Assembly (NCBI RefSeq): GCF_029688735.1
Contig: NZ_JARULD010000001.1
Coordinates: 248,001-312,000, forward strand
Direction: 5' to 3'
Length of the DNA stretch: 64,000 bases
From: Qipengyuania flavescens
Lineage (GTDB): Bacteria > Pseudomonadota > Alphaproteobacteria > Sphingomonadales > Sphingomonadaceae
Shown here: positions 42,641-53,808 of the stretch, piece by piece
Layout of the letters: every line of letters begins with the position of its first letter
Numbering within the stretch: the first letter of the stretch is position 1
The notes under the pieces: generated by a model
The model's input: only the letters and a program-made list of their open reading frames with translations
What the model was told of the DNA's origin: nothing
The model's database searches: none
Made by a program: the position numbers and the translations under genes

Positions 42641-42699
42641 CGGCTCACGCGGTTAGCGGCGGCGGCGCGCACGGGCAAGCAAGGCGGACTTTAGCCTGC

Positions 42700-43326
42700 C
42701 TAAGCGTCCCTGCCCCGGCGGCGAAGCACGAGGATGTAGATCACGAGCGCCGTCAGCGCGAAGAAGAACCACTGGCCCGCGTAGCCCCAGGATGTGTTCT
42801 CATACTCCTCGGGCCGTGACGGCGCCGAAGGGAGGAGCCCCGCTTTCGGCTCATCGGCGACGATCATCAGCGGCCGTTCGGGGCTTTGAAAGGTCAGTCG
42901 CTCCCAAAACCCGCGTTCGTCCGGCGCAAGCATGGCGACGCCCTCGACCTCTCCGCCCGCCCATTGCGCCACCGCATCGGGCCTCTCGGCCACTCCGATC
43001 TGGGCCTGGAACGGGCGCCCGGATGGCGACAGGCAGGTAGCGATCTGTTTCCAGCCGGTCCGCCCCGAAGCATCCCGGCCGCCGGCGACCTGCATGTCGA
43101 CGACCTCGGCACACGTCGCGCTCAGCCGACGATAGAGCAAGGCTTCGCTCTGCGGGTCGGCAAAGGGATAGTCCGCGACCGGCATGGAGGGGCGATCGAT
43201 CATCGATTGCTTCAGCTGATCCCGCTCCGCCGCGCGGTCGAGCTGCCAGAAGCCGAGCGCGATCATCGTCGCGATAGCCACCGCGACCACGATTGTCGGA
43301 ATGATCGGGACGTCCTTGGTCGTCAT
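42700..43326 (-). CDS. SURF1-family cytochrome oxidase assembly protein
   Basis: 208 aa with two membrane helices: PTIVVAVAIATMIALGFWQL near the N-terminus (the WQL-DRAAER turn is a SURF1 mark) and WFFFALTALVIYILVL near the C-terminus, preceded by TSWGYAGQW. The periplasmic middle is probably a beta-barrel. SURF1 helps insert haem a into subunit I. In this family several residues are less conserved, and the protein is shorter than the mitochondrial one. Follows ctaE after a hairpin. Confidence 0.88.
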   Translation of the reverse strand: MTTKDVPIIPTIVVAVAIATMIALGFWQLDRAAERDQLKQSMIDRPSMPVADYPFADPQSEALLYRRLSATCAEVVDMQVAGGRDASGRTGWKQIATCLSPSGRPFQAQIGVAERPDAVAQWAGGEVEGVAMLAPDERGFWERLTFQSPERPLMIVADEPKAGLLPSAPSRPEEYENTSWGYAGQWFFFALTALVIYILVLRRRGRDA

Positions 43327-43345
43327 CTCATTCGTCCGATGCGAG

Positions 43346-43377
43346 AAGGGCAGCCGCGGCATGGCCGGGCTGCCCTT
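43346..43377 (-). terminator. Hairpin between ctaE and SURF1
   Basis: AAGGGCAGCC (43346-43355) and GGCTGCCCTT (43368-43377) form a perfect 10-bp stem with a 12-nt loop. On the minus strand only two T residues and CTCGC follow, so it may attenuate or process the mRNA rather than fully stop transcription. Confidence 0.6.
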
Positions 43378-43404
43378 TGCTTGTTTCGGTCTTGCCGGAT
43401 GGCA

Positions 43405-44226
43405 TCAGTGGACGGCAGCGCCCCAGCCGCCCCAGACGTAGACGACGACGAAGAGGAACAGCCACACCACGTCGACGAAGTGCCAGTACCAGGCAGCCGC
43501 TTCGAAGCCGAAGTGCTGGCGCGGGGTGAAGTGGCCCTTGTAGGTGCGCGCGAGGCAGACGATCAGGAAGATCGTTCCGACCAACACGTGGAAACCGTGG
43601 AAGCCGGTCGCCATGTAGAAGGCGGAACTGTAGGTGTTGCCGCCGAATTCGAACGGAGCCGCCGCATACTCGTAAGCCTGGATGGCAGTGAAGACTGCGC
43701 CAAGCAGGATCGTCGCCCACAGGCCCTTCTTGAGGCCATCGCGATCGCCGTTGATCAGCGAGTGGTGCGCCCAGGTCACCGTGGTGCCGGAGCACAGCAG
43801 GATCAGCGTGTTGAGCAGCGGCAGGCTGAACGGATCGATGACATACTCGATCGCGGCAGGCGGGAACGTCCCGCCGATGACTTCGGAAATCTCCGAGGGA
43901 AACAGGGCGAAGTCGAACCAACTCCAGAACCAGCCGACGAAGAACATCACCTCCGAAGCGATGAACAGGATCATGCCGTAACGCATGTGGAGCTGCACGA
44001 CCGGCGTGTGATCGCCCCGCTCCGCTTCCTTCACGATATTGCCGAACCACGCGAAGAAGGTAGCGATCAAGCCAGCGATGCCGAGGCCGAGCACGAGGTG
44101 CGCGCTAGCCATTTCGTGCATGTAGAGCACCATGCCGCTGGTGAAGGTAAGCGCCGACAGCGAGCCGAGGAAGGGCCAGATGTCGGGTTCGAGAATGTGA
44201 TATTCGTGATTGACGTTGCCAGCCAT
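43405..44226 (-). CDS. ctaE: Cytochrome c oxidase subunit III
   Basis: 273-aa integral membrane protein of the aa3-type oxidase with seven helices. HILEPDIWPFLGSLSAL at the N-terminus, FIASEVMFFVGWFWSWFDFAL with the conserved Glu, FYMATGFHGFHVLVGTIFL and the closing WHFVDVVWLFLFVVVYVWGGW are subunit III hallmarks. It begins 67 bases after the ctaG stop. Confidence 0.97.
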   Translation of the reverse strand: MAGNVNHEYHILEPDIWPFLGSLSALTFTSGMVLYMHEMASAHLVLGLGIAGLIATFFAWFGNIVKEAERGDHTPVVQLHMRYGMILFIASEVMFFVGWFWSWFDFALFPSEISEVIGGTFPPAAIEYVIDPFSLPLLNTLILLCSGTTVTWAHHSLINGDRDGLKKGLWATILLGAVFTAIQAYEYAAAPFEFGGNTYSSAFYMATGFHGFHVLVGTIFLIVCLARTYKGHFTPRQHFGFEAAAWYWHFVDVVWLFLFVVVYVWGGWGAAVH

Positions 44227-44293
44227 GTGTCCCTGGTCCTGTATTCGCTATGCGCGCCTGCCCTTAAAGCGCCGAGGCGCGCGGGTCTAGGCC

Positions 44294-44866
44294 CTAGTCG
44301 GCAGATTCTATCGCCCGGTGGAAAGTGTAGGACAAGGTGATCTGCTCCACCCCGTCCATATTGGGATCGTCCAGCGCCTTCGGGTCGACGAAATAGAGCA
44401 CGGGCATGCGCACCTGCTCGCCGGGCTGCAAGGTCTGCTCGGTAAAGCAGAAGCACTGGATCTTGTTGAAATAGGCCCCGGCCTGCTCCGGCTCGACATT
44501 GAAGGTCGCGGTACCGGTGATCGGCTGGTCGGAATTGTTGGTGGCGAGATAGATCGCCATATCGCGCTGGCCGATCGTCACCGTGTCGGTCGATTGCTCC
44601 GGTCGGAAGTTCCACGGAACGTCGCGGGCGGTCGAACCGTCGAACCGGATCGAGATCGTCCGCCCGCCAGCCGCCGCACCGAGGCGCTCCGCAGTGGCGG
44701 CCTCGCTCTCGCTGGCGCGCTGGGTCGTGCCGCCGAAGCCTGTGACCTGGCAGAACAGCTCGTAGAGCGGCACGGCGGCATAGCCGAGGCCGAGCATTGC
44801 CAGCGCGCCGCCGAATGCCAGCAGCGCCGTACGGGTCTTGCGGGTTTCGAGCGTAGCGGTGGTCAC
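44294..44866 (-). CDS. ctaG: Cytochrome c oxidase assembly factor CtaG/Cox11
   Basis: 190 aa; one N-terminal membrane helix (ALLAFGGALAMLGLGYAAVPLYELF) and a periplasmic immunoglobulin-like domain with the copper ligands in NKIQCFCFTEQ. It delivers copper to CuB of subunit I. The start is GTG; the 39-codon gene ends 7 bases before it. Normal length for the family. Confidence 0.95.
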   Translation of the reverse strand: MTTATLETRKTRTALLAFGGALAMLGLGYAAVPLYELFCQVTGFGGTTQRASESEAATAERLGAAAGGRTISIRFDGSTARDVPWNFRPEQSTDTVTIGQRDMAIYLATNNSDQPITGTATFNVEPEQAGAYFNKIQCFCFTEQTLQPGEQVRMPVLYFVDPKALDDPNMDGVEQITLSYTFHRAIESAD

Positions 44867-44873
44867 GATATCC

Positions 44874-44993
44874 TCACATCCGGGCGATGGTGATGAAATA
44901 GAAAAGGAAAGCCATGAACAGCAGGATCCCGCCGAGCACGAGGTTCCGGCTCTTCTGGCGACGCTTGAATTCGGCTTCTTCTTCGGGGGTCAT
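44874..44993 (-). CDS. 39-aa single-helix protein in the oxidase operon
   Basis: An uninterrupted 39-codon reading frame: a charged N-terminus [17 protein letters not shown] followed by one hydrophobic helix ([20 protein letters not shown]) and RM. Its ATG overlaps the ctaB stop (ATGA) and its stop is 7 bases before ctaG, the tight spacing of a real operon gene. Size and shape match the small CoxF-type peptides found between ctaB and ctaG in other alphaproteobacteria; their role in oxidase assembly is unclear. Confidence 0.85.
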   Translation of the reverse strand: MTPEEEAEFKRRQKSRNLVLGGILLFMAFLFYFITIARM

Positions 44994-45922
44994 GTCAGCA
45001 ATCCGTTATAGGCGAGTACCCGGTCCACCACGAGCACTGCGAACAGCGCGAAAAGGTAGACGATGGAGAACGCGAAGAGGCGCTTCTCCGGCTTCATCGT
45101 GTCGTCGGCCTGCTTTTCGCGGAATGCGACCGGGATCGAAAGCGCAAGGAATGCAAGCGACAGCGCGAGCGCTGCAACGCCGTAGATCGGCCCGGTTCCG
45201 CCGATGAACCATGGGGTTGCCGCAAGCGGAACGATCAGCACGGAATAGATGAGTATCTGGCGCCGGGTCGACTTTTCGCCGCGCACATTGGGCATCATCG
45301 GAATGCCGACGTTCTCGTAATCGGTCTTCACGAACAGCGCGAGCGCCCAGAAATGCGGCGGGGTCCACATGAAGATGATCGCGAACAGCAGGACCGGCAT
45401 CAGCGTGATGTCGCCGGTCACCGCGACCCAGCCGATCATCGGCGGAAAAGCCCCTGCCCCGCCGCCGATCACAATGTTCTGCGGCGTGCGCGGTTTCAGC
45501 CACATGGTATAGATGACCGCGTAATAGACGATCGCGACGGCAAGAATGATTGCGGCCAGCCAATGGATCGCGACGCCCATGATGAGGACCGAGGCGACCG
45601 ACATCACGATGCCGAAATCGCGCGCATCCTCGCGCCGCATCCGCCCGGTGGGCAAGGGGCGCTGGGCAGTGCGCTTCATCCCGCGGTCGATGTCGGCTTC
45701 CCACCACTGATTGAGCACGGCCGAACCGCCCGCGCCCATCGCGATGCACAGGATCGCGGTGAAGCCGAGGATCGGGTTGATGCTGCCCGGCGCGGCGAGC
45801 AGGCCGCACAGGCCGGTGAAGATCACCAGCGTCATCACGCGCGGCTTCGTCAGCGCAAAGAAATCGCGCCATTCCGCGGGGAGCTGGGTGGTGGTTGCCT
45901 GGGTCATCGGATGGTCGGGCAT
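44990..45922 (-). CDS. ctaB: Protohaem IX farnesyltransferase
   Basis: 310-aa UbiA-superfamily membrane enzyme that makes haem O from haem b, for use by the aa3 oxidase. The Asp-rich site is [20 protein letters not shown] and the second motif is [20 protein letters not shown]. About nine helices. The start MPDHPMTQ at 45922 leaves 8 bases to the upstream hydrolase gene; MTQ five codons later is possible. The frame continues upstream but only antisense to the hydrolase. Confidence 0.95.
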   Translation of the reverse strand: MPDHPMTQATTTQLPAEWRDFFALTKPRVMTLVIFTGLCGLLAAPGSINPILGFTAILCIAMGAGGSAVLNQWWEADIDRGMKRTAQRPLPTGRMRREDARDFGIVMSVASVLIMGVAIHWLAAIILAVAIVYYAVIYTMWLKPRTPQNIVIGGGAGAFPPMIGWVAVTGDITLMPVLLFAIIFMWTPPHFWALALFVKTDYENVGIPMMPNVRGEKSTRRQILIYSVLIVPLAATPWFIGGTGPIYGVAALALSLAFLALSIPVAFREKQADDTMKPEKRLFAFSIVYLFALFAVLVVDRVLAYNGLLT

Positions 45923-45930
45923 ATAGGGGC

Positions 45931-46902
45931 TCAGAGCCGTTTTAGCCAGTCGATCAGCAGGCGGTTCACCGCATCGGGCGCCTCCTGTTGGGTCCAATGG
46001 CCGATACCGTCGAGGATGTGTCCTTCGACCTGGGGCGCGAACATGCGCATCAGCGCAACCGGATCCTCGACCGCGCCGAACAGGAAGGTCGCCGGATCGC
46101 GCGTGCCGCCGATGAAAAGCGCTGGCTGTTCGATGCGTTTGCCGCTCCAGCCCTGGAGCCATTCGTAATCGGCGACGTGGTTGCGATAGCGGTTGAGCGG
46201 CCCGCGGAAGCCCGAAGCCTTGAACTCGGCTTCGTAGAAATCGAGGTCATCCTCCGTCAGCCAGCCTACCGGCTGCGGATCGGGCAAGCCTTCTAGGAAA
46301 GTCGCGCCATAGGGCTTGGACCAGTAATCGCCCGGCGGCACATCGCCACTGATCGAGTACATCATGCACTGGACGAAATCGCGCGGGTCCGCCTCGGCTT
46401 CGGCTTCGGCGACGCCTTCGGCCTGGAAATATTCCTGGTAGAAGAACTTGCCCTTGCTGGTGAAGTGTTCGTGGAAGACCTCGGTGAAGGGGCGGCTCGG
46501 CACGCCTGCGAAAGGGACCGACATGCCCGCCACCGCCCGGAAGTGTTCGGGGTGGGTGAGCGCGCTGTTCCAGACGATCGGCGCACCCCAGTCGTGTCCG
46601 ATCAGAACGGCGGGCGCATCGGGGGAGAGCGCCTGCCGCAGGCCGACGAGATCGCCGACGATCCGCTCCATCGCATAGGCTTCGACCGGCTGCGGCTTGT
46701 CGGAGCCGCCATAGCCCCGCACATCGATCGCGCAGGCGGTGAACCCCGCATCGGCGACCGGGCCGAGCTGGTGGCGCCAGCTGTACCAGCTTTCCGGAAA
46801 GCCGTGGACCATGATGGCGAGCGGCGCGGTGCCGGCCTTGGGCCCCTCGATCGCACAACGCAGTGAGACGTCGCCGACATCGATAGTGCGCATTTCAGGC
46901 AT
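45931..46902 (-). CDS. Alpha/beta hydrolase, epoxide hydrolase-like
   Basis: 323 aa. [16 protein letters not shown] is the HGxP oxyanion motif of the epoxide hydrolase / haloalkane dehalogenase group. [10 protein letters not shown] carries Asp as the nucleophile position, and the catalytic His is in [12 protein letters not shown]. Two cap-domain tyrosines expected for epoxide opening may be in [11 protein letters not shown] and [10 protein letters not shown]. It sits within the cytochrome oxidase operon between ctaD and ctaB, which is unusual; its gene starts 76 bases after ctaD. The start [11 protein letters not shown] is the first Met. Confidence 0.9.
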   Translation of the reverse strand: MPEMRTIDVGDVSLRCAIEGPKAGTAPLAIMVHGFPESWYSWRHQLGPVADAGFTACAIDVRGYGGSDKPQPVEAYAMERIVGDLVGLRQALSPDAPAVLIGHDWGAPIVWNSALTHPEHFRAVAGMSVPFAGVPSRPFTEVFHEHFTSKGKFFYQEYFQAEGVAEAEAEADPRDFVQCMMYSISGDVPPGDYWSKPYGATFLEGLPDPQPVGWLTEDDLDFYEAEFKASGFRGPLNRYRNHVADYEWLQGWSGKRIEQPALFIGGTRDPATFLFGAVEDPVALMRMFAPQVEGHILDGIGHWTQQEAPDAVNRLLIDWLKRL

Positions 46903-46930
46903 CGAAAGTCCTTTCGCCGGATGTGCGAAC

Positions 46931-46953
46931 GGCCGACCCGCTGGGGGCCGGCC
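46931..46953 (-). repeat. Hairpin between ctaD and the hydrolase gene
   Basis: GGCCGACCC (46931-46939) and GGGCCGGCC (46945-46953) pair over 9 bp with one mismatch (a G-U pair on the minus-strand RNA) and a 5-nt loop. No U-tract follows. It may lower downstream expression or protect the ctaD mRNA 3' end. Confidence 0.6.
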
Positions 46954-46978
46954 GCTGCTTTGCCTCAGGGACCCGCCC

Positions 46979-48721
<1,743 letters not shown>

Positions 48722-48738
48722 CTATCTTCAAGTCTGGC

Positions 48739-49836
48739 TTACGTGGTTGCGTCTTCGACCGGCGGTGCGCCGGCGCCCGGAGCGCTCGGTTCGGCGCTTT
48801 CGGGCTCCTGCACGGCCGGCAGCGACGGATCGGCTTCGATGCCCGCCTCTTCTTCACCGGCGACGGTGCCGCCCTGGGCGCGAACCCAGGCGTTGAACTG
48901 GTCGAGCGGCAGCGCCTCGATCGCGATCGGCATATAGCCATGGCGCGCGCCGCACAGTTCCGAACACTGGCCATAATACACGCCCGGCTCGTTGATGGTG
49001 AGCATCTTCTCGTTGAGGCGGCCCGGCACGGCGTCGAGCTTGAACCACAGGCTCGGCACGGCGAAGGAGTGGATTACGTCTGCAGCGGTCGTCTGCAGGC
49101 GGATCGGAACGCCGACCGGCAGTACCATGCGATTGTCGACGGCCAGCTGGTGCGGTTCGCCGCGCGCTTCAGCTTCATCCTCGTCGAGCATGTTGGACAC
49201 GATCTCGAAATCGCCATTGTCGGGATAGGCATAGCCCCAGTACCACTGGTAGCCGATCGCCTTGACCGTGATCGCGTCCTTGGGCGGGGTTTCGTATTGC
49301 TTGGCGATGAGCGTGATCGAGGGGATCGCGATGCCGAGCAGAATGAGTGCCGGGACCACCGTCCAGATCACTTCGATCGTCGTGTTGTGGCTCGTCTTCG
49401 ATGGCACGGGGTTGGCGCCCTTGCGGAAGCGGACCACGACGTAGACCATCAGAGCGAGCACGAAGAGACTGATCGCGACCATCACCCAGATGAGGCCGAC
49501 GTGCAGCCCGCTGGCATATTCGCCGGTCGGCGAGAACTGCGGCTGTACGTCCCAGCCGGCCTGCACCGGCATGCCCTTGCCTTCAGTCGGAGCCATCGGC
49601 GTATAAGCGTCGCTGCCGGCCGAGACGGCCTCCGGATCGGCGACGTCCGCCGCTTCTGCCGGATCGACACCTTCCAGCGCCGAAGCAGGCGTCTGCTCGG
49701 GAGCCGGAGCGACGAGATCGTCCTGCGTCAGACCTTCCTGCGCCAGCCCCGCCTGCGGAGCCACGGCCAGCATGCCAGCCATCGCCAGACCGGCCATGGT
49801 GCGGTTCAAACCCTTGAAGAAGCCAGGAAAATTCAT
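48739..49836 (-). CDS. ctaC: Cytochrome c oxidase subunit II
   Basis: 365 aa. Signal peptide (MAGLAMAGMLAVAPQAGLAQ), an Ala/Glu/Pro-rich linker of about 70 residues, two membrane helices (GLIWVMVAISLFVLALMVYV and VIWTVVPALILLGIAIPSI) and the periplasmic cupredoxin domain. The CuA site is GQCSELCGARHGYM, and GYQWYWGYAYPD is the electron-entry aromatic patch. The C-terminus carries another Ala/Pro/Glu tail of about 40 residues. First gene of the oxidase run. Confidence 0.97.
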   Translation of the reverse strand: MNFPGFFKGLNRTMAGLAMAGMLAVAPQAGLAQEGLTQDDLVAPAPEQTPASALEGVDPAEAADVADPEAVSAGSDAYTPMAPTEGKGMPVQAGWDVQPQFSPTGEYASGLHVGLIWVMVAISLFVLALMVYVVVRFRKGANPVPSKTSHNTTIEVIWTVVPALILLGIAIPSITLIAKQYETPPKDAITVKAIGYQWYWGYAYPDNGDFEIVSNMLDEDEAEARGEPHQLAVDNRMVLPVGVPIRLQTTAADVIHSFAVPSLWFKLDAVPGRLNEKMLTINEPGVYYGQCSELCGARHGYMPIAIEALPLDQFNAWVRAQGGTVAGEEEAGIEADPSLPAVQEPESAEPSAPGAGAPPVEDATT

Positions 49837-50058
49837 CGTCTGGACGCTCTTTCGTATTTCGTTTTCAGCTCGGCCCGGTGATTTTTAGAAGGACCATCGA
49901 GAATCGGCCACCCATGGTACAACGACCCGGAAATGGGCGGGATTTGGGCTGCCCTATAGGCAGGGATGGCCTGTGCCTCAAGCGCCCAACGGACAAAATT
50001 ATGCATTATCCTTTGCCTCTTGCGCAATCGCGCGTAAAACGCTTTGAGCCGGGGCGGT

Positions 50059-50640
50059 ATGACCGAAGACGAAATCCTCTCCGAATTCCGCGCCAGCGAA
50101 GCCCTGCTCGAAGGCCATTTCAAGCTCAGCAGCGGGCGGCACAGCGGGCATTATCTGCAATGCGCCAGAGTGCTGATGAACCCGGAACGCGCAGGAAACC
50201 TCGCCCGGGCGCTGGCACAAAAAATTCCCCGCGAAATCCGCAATGAGGTCGATGTGGTGGTCAGCCCGGCGATGGGCGGCCTCATCATAGGCCACGAAAT
50301 GGGCCGGGCCCTGGGCAAGGACGCCATGTTTCTCGAGCGCCCCGAGGGCGAGTTCCACCTGCGCCGCGGGTTCCGCCTCGATCCGGGCATCAAGGTGCTG
50401 ATGGTGGAGGATGTGGTGACCACCGGCCTATCCAGCCGCGAAGCGATTGCGGCAGTCGGCCGCGAAGGTGGTGAAGTGATCGCCGAATGCGCGCTGGTCG
50501 ACCGCAGCAACGGATCTGCCGATCTGGGCGTGCCCTTCTTCCCGCTGATCGACATTACCTTCCCGAGCTATGCGGAGGACGAGGTGCCGGACGAACTTGC
50601 TGCCATACCCGTGACAAAGCCGGGGAGCCGCGCCGCTTGA
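50059..50640 (+). CDS. pyrE: Orotate phosphoribosyltransferase
   Basis: 193-aa enzyme that joins orotate and PRPP to give OMP. The PRPP-binding loop is [18 protein letters not shown], and [16 protein letters not shown] is the dimer/substrate segment. The start [10 protein letters not shown] follows a GGGGCGG stretch. It heads a compact operon in which pdxJ, acpS and lepB all overlap by 1 to 4 bases. Type I OPRTase of the E. coli kind is longer; this is the shorter, B. subtilis-like length. Confidence 0.94.
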   Translation: MTEDEILSEFRASEALLEGHFKLSSGRHSGHYLQCARVLMNPERAGNLARALAQKIPREIRNEVDVVVSPAMGGLIIGHEMGRALGKDAMFLERPEGEFHLRRGFRLDPGIKVLMVEDVVTTGLSSREAIAAVGREGGEVIAECALVDRSNGSADLGVPFFPLIDITFPSYAEDEVPDELAAIPVTKPGSRAA

Positions 50641-51395
50641 TGCGCGCTCTTCGCCCAAGTCCACTCCGCCTCGGCGTGAACATCGATCACGTCGCCACCA
50701 TCCGGAATGCGCGCGGCGGCGACCATCCCGATCCGGTACGTGCGGCGGAGATCGTCGCAAGCGTCGGCGGTGACGGGATTACGGCGCACTTGCGTGAGGA
50801 CCGGCGGCATATTCGCGACGCGGACCTTCGGCGCATTCAGCAGGCCACCGACCTGCCTCTGAACCTGGAAATGGCGGCGACCGAGGAAATGCTCGCCATA
50901 GCTCTTGCCCACAAACCGCATGCGGCCTGCATCGTGCCCGAAAAGCGCGAGGAGCGTACGACCGAAGGCGGGCTGGATGCAGCGGGACTACACAACACGC
51001 TGACGCCGATCGTGTGGAAGTTGAAGGACAACGGCATCCGCGTCTCGCTGTTCATCGAGGCGGACGAGCGGCAGCTGGACGCTGCCCAGCGCCTCGGCGT
51101 GCCGGTGGTCGAATTTCACACCGGCGAGTACGCCCATGCCGGACTTGATGGCGATACGGAGCGCGAGGAGCGCGAGCTGGAGCGCATTGCAAAGATGTCC
51201 GCCGCCGCGCGCAGTGTCGGAATCGAACCGCATGCGGGGCATGGACTGACCTATGAAAACGTGAAGCCGATCGCAGCCATTCCGGAGCTCGCCGAGCTGA
51301 ACATCGGCCATTATCTCGTTGGTGAAGCTGTATTCGTGGGACTGGAAGAAGCTGTACGCCGGATGCGCATGTTGATGGATGAGTCTCGCATATGA
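50640..51395 (+). CDS. pdxJ: Pyridoxine 5'-phosphate synthase
   Basis: 251-aa TIM-barrel enzyme that condenses 3-amino-2-oxopropyl phosphate with deoxyxylulose phosphate. [22 protein letters not shown] at the N-terminus and [15 protein letters not shown] are PdxJ hallmarks. The Glu in [12 protein letters not shown] and His in [10 protein letters not shown] belong to the active site. Overlaps the pyrE stop by one base (TGATG) and acpS by 4. Confidence 0.96.
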   Translation: MRALRPSPLRLGVNIDHVATIRNARGGDHPDPVRAAEIVASVGGDGITAHLREDRRHIRDADLRRIQQATDLPLNLEMAATEEMLAIALAHKPHAACIVPEKREERTTEGGLDAAGLHNTLTPIVWKLKDNGIRVSLFIEADERQLDAAQRLGVPVVEFHTGEYAHAGLDGDTEREERELERIAKMSAAARSVGIEPHAGHGLTYENVKPIAAIPELAELNIGHYLVGEAVFVGLEEAVRRMRMLMDESRI

Positions 51396-51793
51396 TTATC
51401 GGCCTCGGCTCCGACCTCTGCAATATCGAGCGAATCCAGAACTCTCTCGACCGTTTTGGAGAGCGGTTCGAGAACCGCGTCTTTACCGAAATCGAACGCA
51501 GCAAGGCGCGGCGGAGGCCGTTCACCATCGCGGGCACCTATGCCAAGCGGTTCGCGGCCAAGGAGGCCTTCTCCAAGGCCGTCGGCACGGGCTTCCGGCG
51601 CGGCGTCTTCATGAAGGACATCGGCGTCGTGAACGCCCAATCCGGTGCGCCCACGCTCGCCCTGAGCGGCGGCGCTGCAATCCGGCTTGCGGAAATGGTG
51701 CCGGAGGGCCATGAGGCGCGCATTCATCTCACCCTCACGGACGATCACCCATGGGCGCAGGCCTATGTGATCATCGAGGCCCTTCCCGCATGA
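51392..51793 (+). CDS. acpS: Holo-ACP synthase
   Basis: 133-aa phosphopantetheinyl transferase that activates acyl carrier protein. The Mg/CoA motifs are [15 protein letters not shown] and [18 protein letters not shown]. The ATG overlaps the pdxJ stop and its own stop overlaps the lepB start, so translation is coupled along the operon. Standard length. Confidence 0.95.
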   Translation: MIIGLGSDLCNIERIQNSLDRFGERFENRVFTEIERSKARRRPFTIAGTYAKRFAAKEAFSKAVGTGFRRGVFMKDIGVVNAQSGAPTLALSGGAAIRLAEMVPEGHEARIHLTLTDDHPWAQAYVIIEALPA

Positions 51794-52674
51794 GTACCGG
51801 CACACCGGCAATGAACGACATCGCCAAGTCTTCCGACAGCAAGGACGAAAAGGTCGACTGGCTCGCGGAAATTCGCGGTCTTGCGCTGATGCTCCTGGCC
51901 GTCTTCGCGTTCCACAGCTTCATTGCCAAGCCCTTCTACATCCCGTCGGAATCGATGATGCCGAACCTGTTGGTCGGGGATCGGCTGATCGTCAGCAAAT
52001 ATCCCTATGGATGGAACTGGTCCTCGATCAGCTTCCACCTTGCCCCGCGCGGTGACTGGCGGGTGATGGGCGACACACCCGAATACGGCGACATCGTCAT
52101 CCCCGTGCACCCGGAGCGCGACGAGGATTACATCAAGCGCGTGGTCGCCCTGCCCGGCGACCGGATCGCTGTGCGCGGAGGGCAGATCATCCTGAACGGG
52201 ACGCCGGTCGAACAGCGGGTGGAGCCTGCGCTCGACCTTCCGCTGGATGCCAATTCGCGCTGCGACGGCTTCAACCTCGACAATTTCCGCGCGCGCAACG
52301 AGGCCGGAGAACTGGTGTGCCGCGTGCCAGTGATGCGCGAGACGCTGCCCAATGGCGCGACCTATCTGGTGATCGACCACACTCGTACGGCGCTCGATAA
52401 TTTCCCCGAGATCACCGTGCCGGAAGGCGAGGTCTTCGTGATGGGCGACAATCGCGATCATTCCTCCGACAGCCGTGAGCTGGCTAGCTCGCGCGGCCTG
52501 CTCGGGCCGATCCCGCTGGAGAATATCGGCGGGCGCGCGGAGTTTATCACCTTCTCGCTCGATGGCACGACCACGCTCAACCCGGTGACCTGGTGGACCA
52601 GCCTGCGCGAAGGGCGCGCCTGGTCGACGCTGCGTCCTGCGGTGGTGGAACGCCGAAGCGCCACGGCGAGTTGA
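51790..52674 (+). CDS. lepB: Signal peptidase I
   Basis: 294-aa inner-membrane serine protease with one N-terminal helix ([19 protein letters not shown]). The Ser nucleophile is residue 55 in [11 protein letters not shown] and the general-base Lys is at about 116 in [14 protein letters not shown]. The [11 protein letters not shown] box closes the family signature. It removes signal peptides from exported proteins on the periplasmic side. Starts in the acpS stop (ATGA). Confidence 0.96.
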   Translation: MSTGTPAMNDIAKSSDSKDEKVDWLAEIRGLALMLLAVFAFHSFIAKPFYIPSESMMPNLLVGDRLIVSKYPYGWNWSSISFHLAPRGDWRVMGDTPEYGDIVIPVHPERDEDYIKRVVALPGDRIAVRGGQIILNGTPVEQRVEPALDLPLDANSRCDGFNLDNFRARNEAGELVCRVPVMRETLPNGATYLVIDHTRTALDNFPEITVPEGEVFVMGDNRDHSSDSRELASSRGLLGPIPLENIGGRAEFITFSLDGTTTLNPVTWWTSLREGRAWSTLRPAVVERRSATAS

Positions 52675-52700
52675 TCCCTTCGAACAGGGGAGCAAACAAG

Positions 52701-53804
52701 ATGTCTGACAGCGAGCGCGGCGACCTCGGCAGGAGCCCGACCCGGATCGACAGCAGGGCACTGCGCCTCGAGATCGGGAAGGCCTTTACCTGGGGGATCG
52801 TGATCGGCCTGCTGGTACTGGCGGTTTACATTTCGCAGTCGCTGCTCGTGATCTTCGGTGCCATGGTGTTCGGCGCGCTGATCGATGGCGGAGCGCGCCT
52901 CTTGGCTCGCATCCTGCCGATTGCTCGCGGTTTCCGCATCGCCATCGTGTTGTTGCTGACCGCGGCATTTCTCATCTGGCTCGGCTATTTCGCGGGTTCT
53001 CAGATCTCGCAGCAGGCGGCGCAGTTCCCCGATATCGTCACCGAGCAGATCGGCCGCACCATCGGCTGGCTGCAGTCGAAGGGATTTGCGGTCGAGTCCG
53101 GCGATATTCGCAGCTTCGCGGGATCGCTGGCAAGCGGCGTGGGGACGGTAACGCAGGCCATCGGCGGCGTCGTCGGCGGGCTGACGACGCTGTTCCTTAT
53201 CATGATCATCGGCATCTATTTCGCCGTCGATCCCGACATCTACGAGCGCGGAGCGGCCTGGATGATCCCGGCGCGCCACCGCGATGCCTTTTACGACACC
53301 TTCAGCCACATGGCGAAGACCCTGCGCCGCCTGCTGGCAGGGCGCTTGCTCGGCATGCTGTTCGAGGGGTTCTTCACCTGGATCATGCTGGCGTTCGGCG
53401 GCATGCTGATCGGCATTGATCCGGTGCCGATGGCCGCCCTGCTCGGCCTGCTGACCGGCCTGCTCGCCTTCATTCCCAACATCGGCGCGATCGTATCGGG
53501 CGTGCTGATGGTGCTGGTCGGCTTTTCGGGCGGGACCGATATGGGGCTCTATACGATCTTCGTCTATTTTCTGGTCCAGAACTTCGACGGCTACGTCATC
53601 ATTCCGATGATCGCGAAAAAGACCGTCGATCTCGCCCCCGCGCTCGTCTTGTCGGCACAGCTGATCTTCGGGGTGTTGTTCGGAATTCTCGGGATCGCGC
53701 TCGCCGATCCGCTGCTGGCGATGATCAAGACCGCCTTGCAGCGCCGCTCTGCTCGGATGGAGGACGGGGACGACGTGAAGACATTCGAACCTAAGGACGC
53801 CTGA
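52701..53804 (+). CDS. AI-2E/PerM-family transporter
   Basis: 367-aa membrane protein with about eight helices, arranged as two N-terminal, a long amphipathic soluble loop (SGDIRSFAGSLASGVGTVTQ region) and a C-terminal bundle with LIMIIGIYFAVDPD and NFDGYVIIPMIAKKTVDLAP. The family includes the TqsA autoinducer-2 exporter and PerM permeases; the substrate is uncertain. It follows lepB by 26 bases and has an AAGAG-like box before ATG at 52701. Confidence 0.88.
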   Translation: MSDSERGDLGRSPTRIDSRALRLEIGKAFTWGIVIGLLVLAVYISQSLLVIFGAMVFGALIDGGARLLARILPIARGFRIAIVLLLTAAFLIWLGYFAGSQISQQAAQFPDIVTEQIGRTIGWLQSKGFAVESGDIRSFAGSLASGVGTVTQAIGGVVGGLTTLFLIMIIGIYFAVDPDIYERGAAWMIPARHRDAFYDTFSHMAKTLRRLLAGRLLGMLFEGFFTWIMLAFGGMLIGIDPVPMAALLGLLTGLLAFIPNIGAIVSGVLMVLVGFSGGTDMGLYTIFVYFLVQNFDGYVIIPMIAKKTVDLAPALVLSAQLIFGVLFGILGIALADPLLAMIKTALQRRSARMEDGDDVKTFEPKDA

Positions 53805-53808
53805 ACGC

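Noticed and set aside
49837-50058. A small gene or attachment site between ctaC and pyrE
   Set aside because: Only short palindromic fragments (for example CTGCC/GGCAG) are visible; no reading frame with a start signal, so I call it a plain divergent promoter region.
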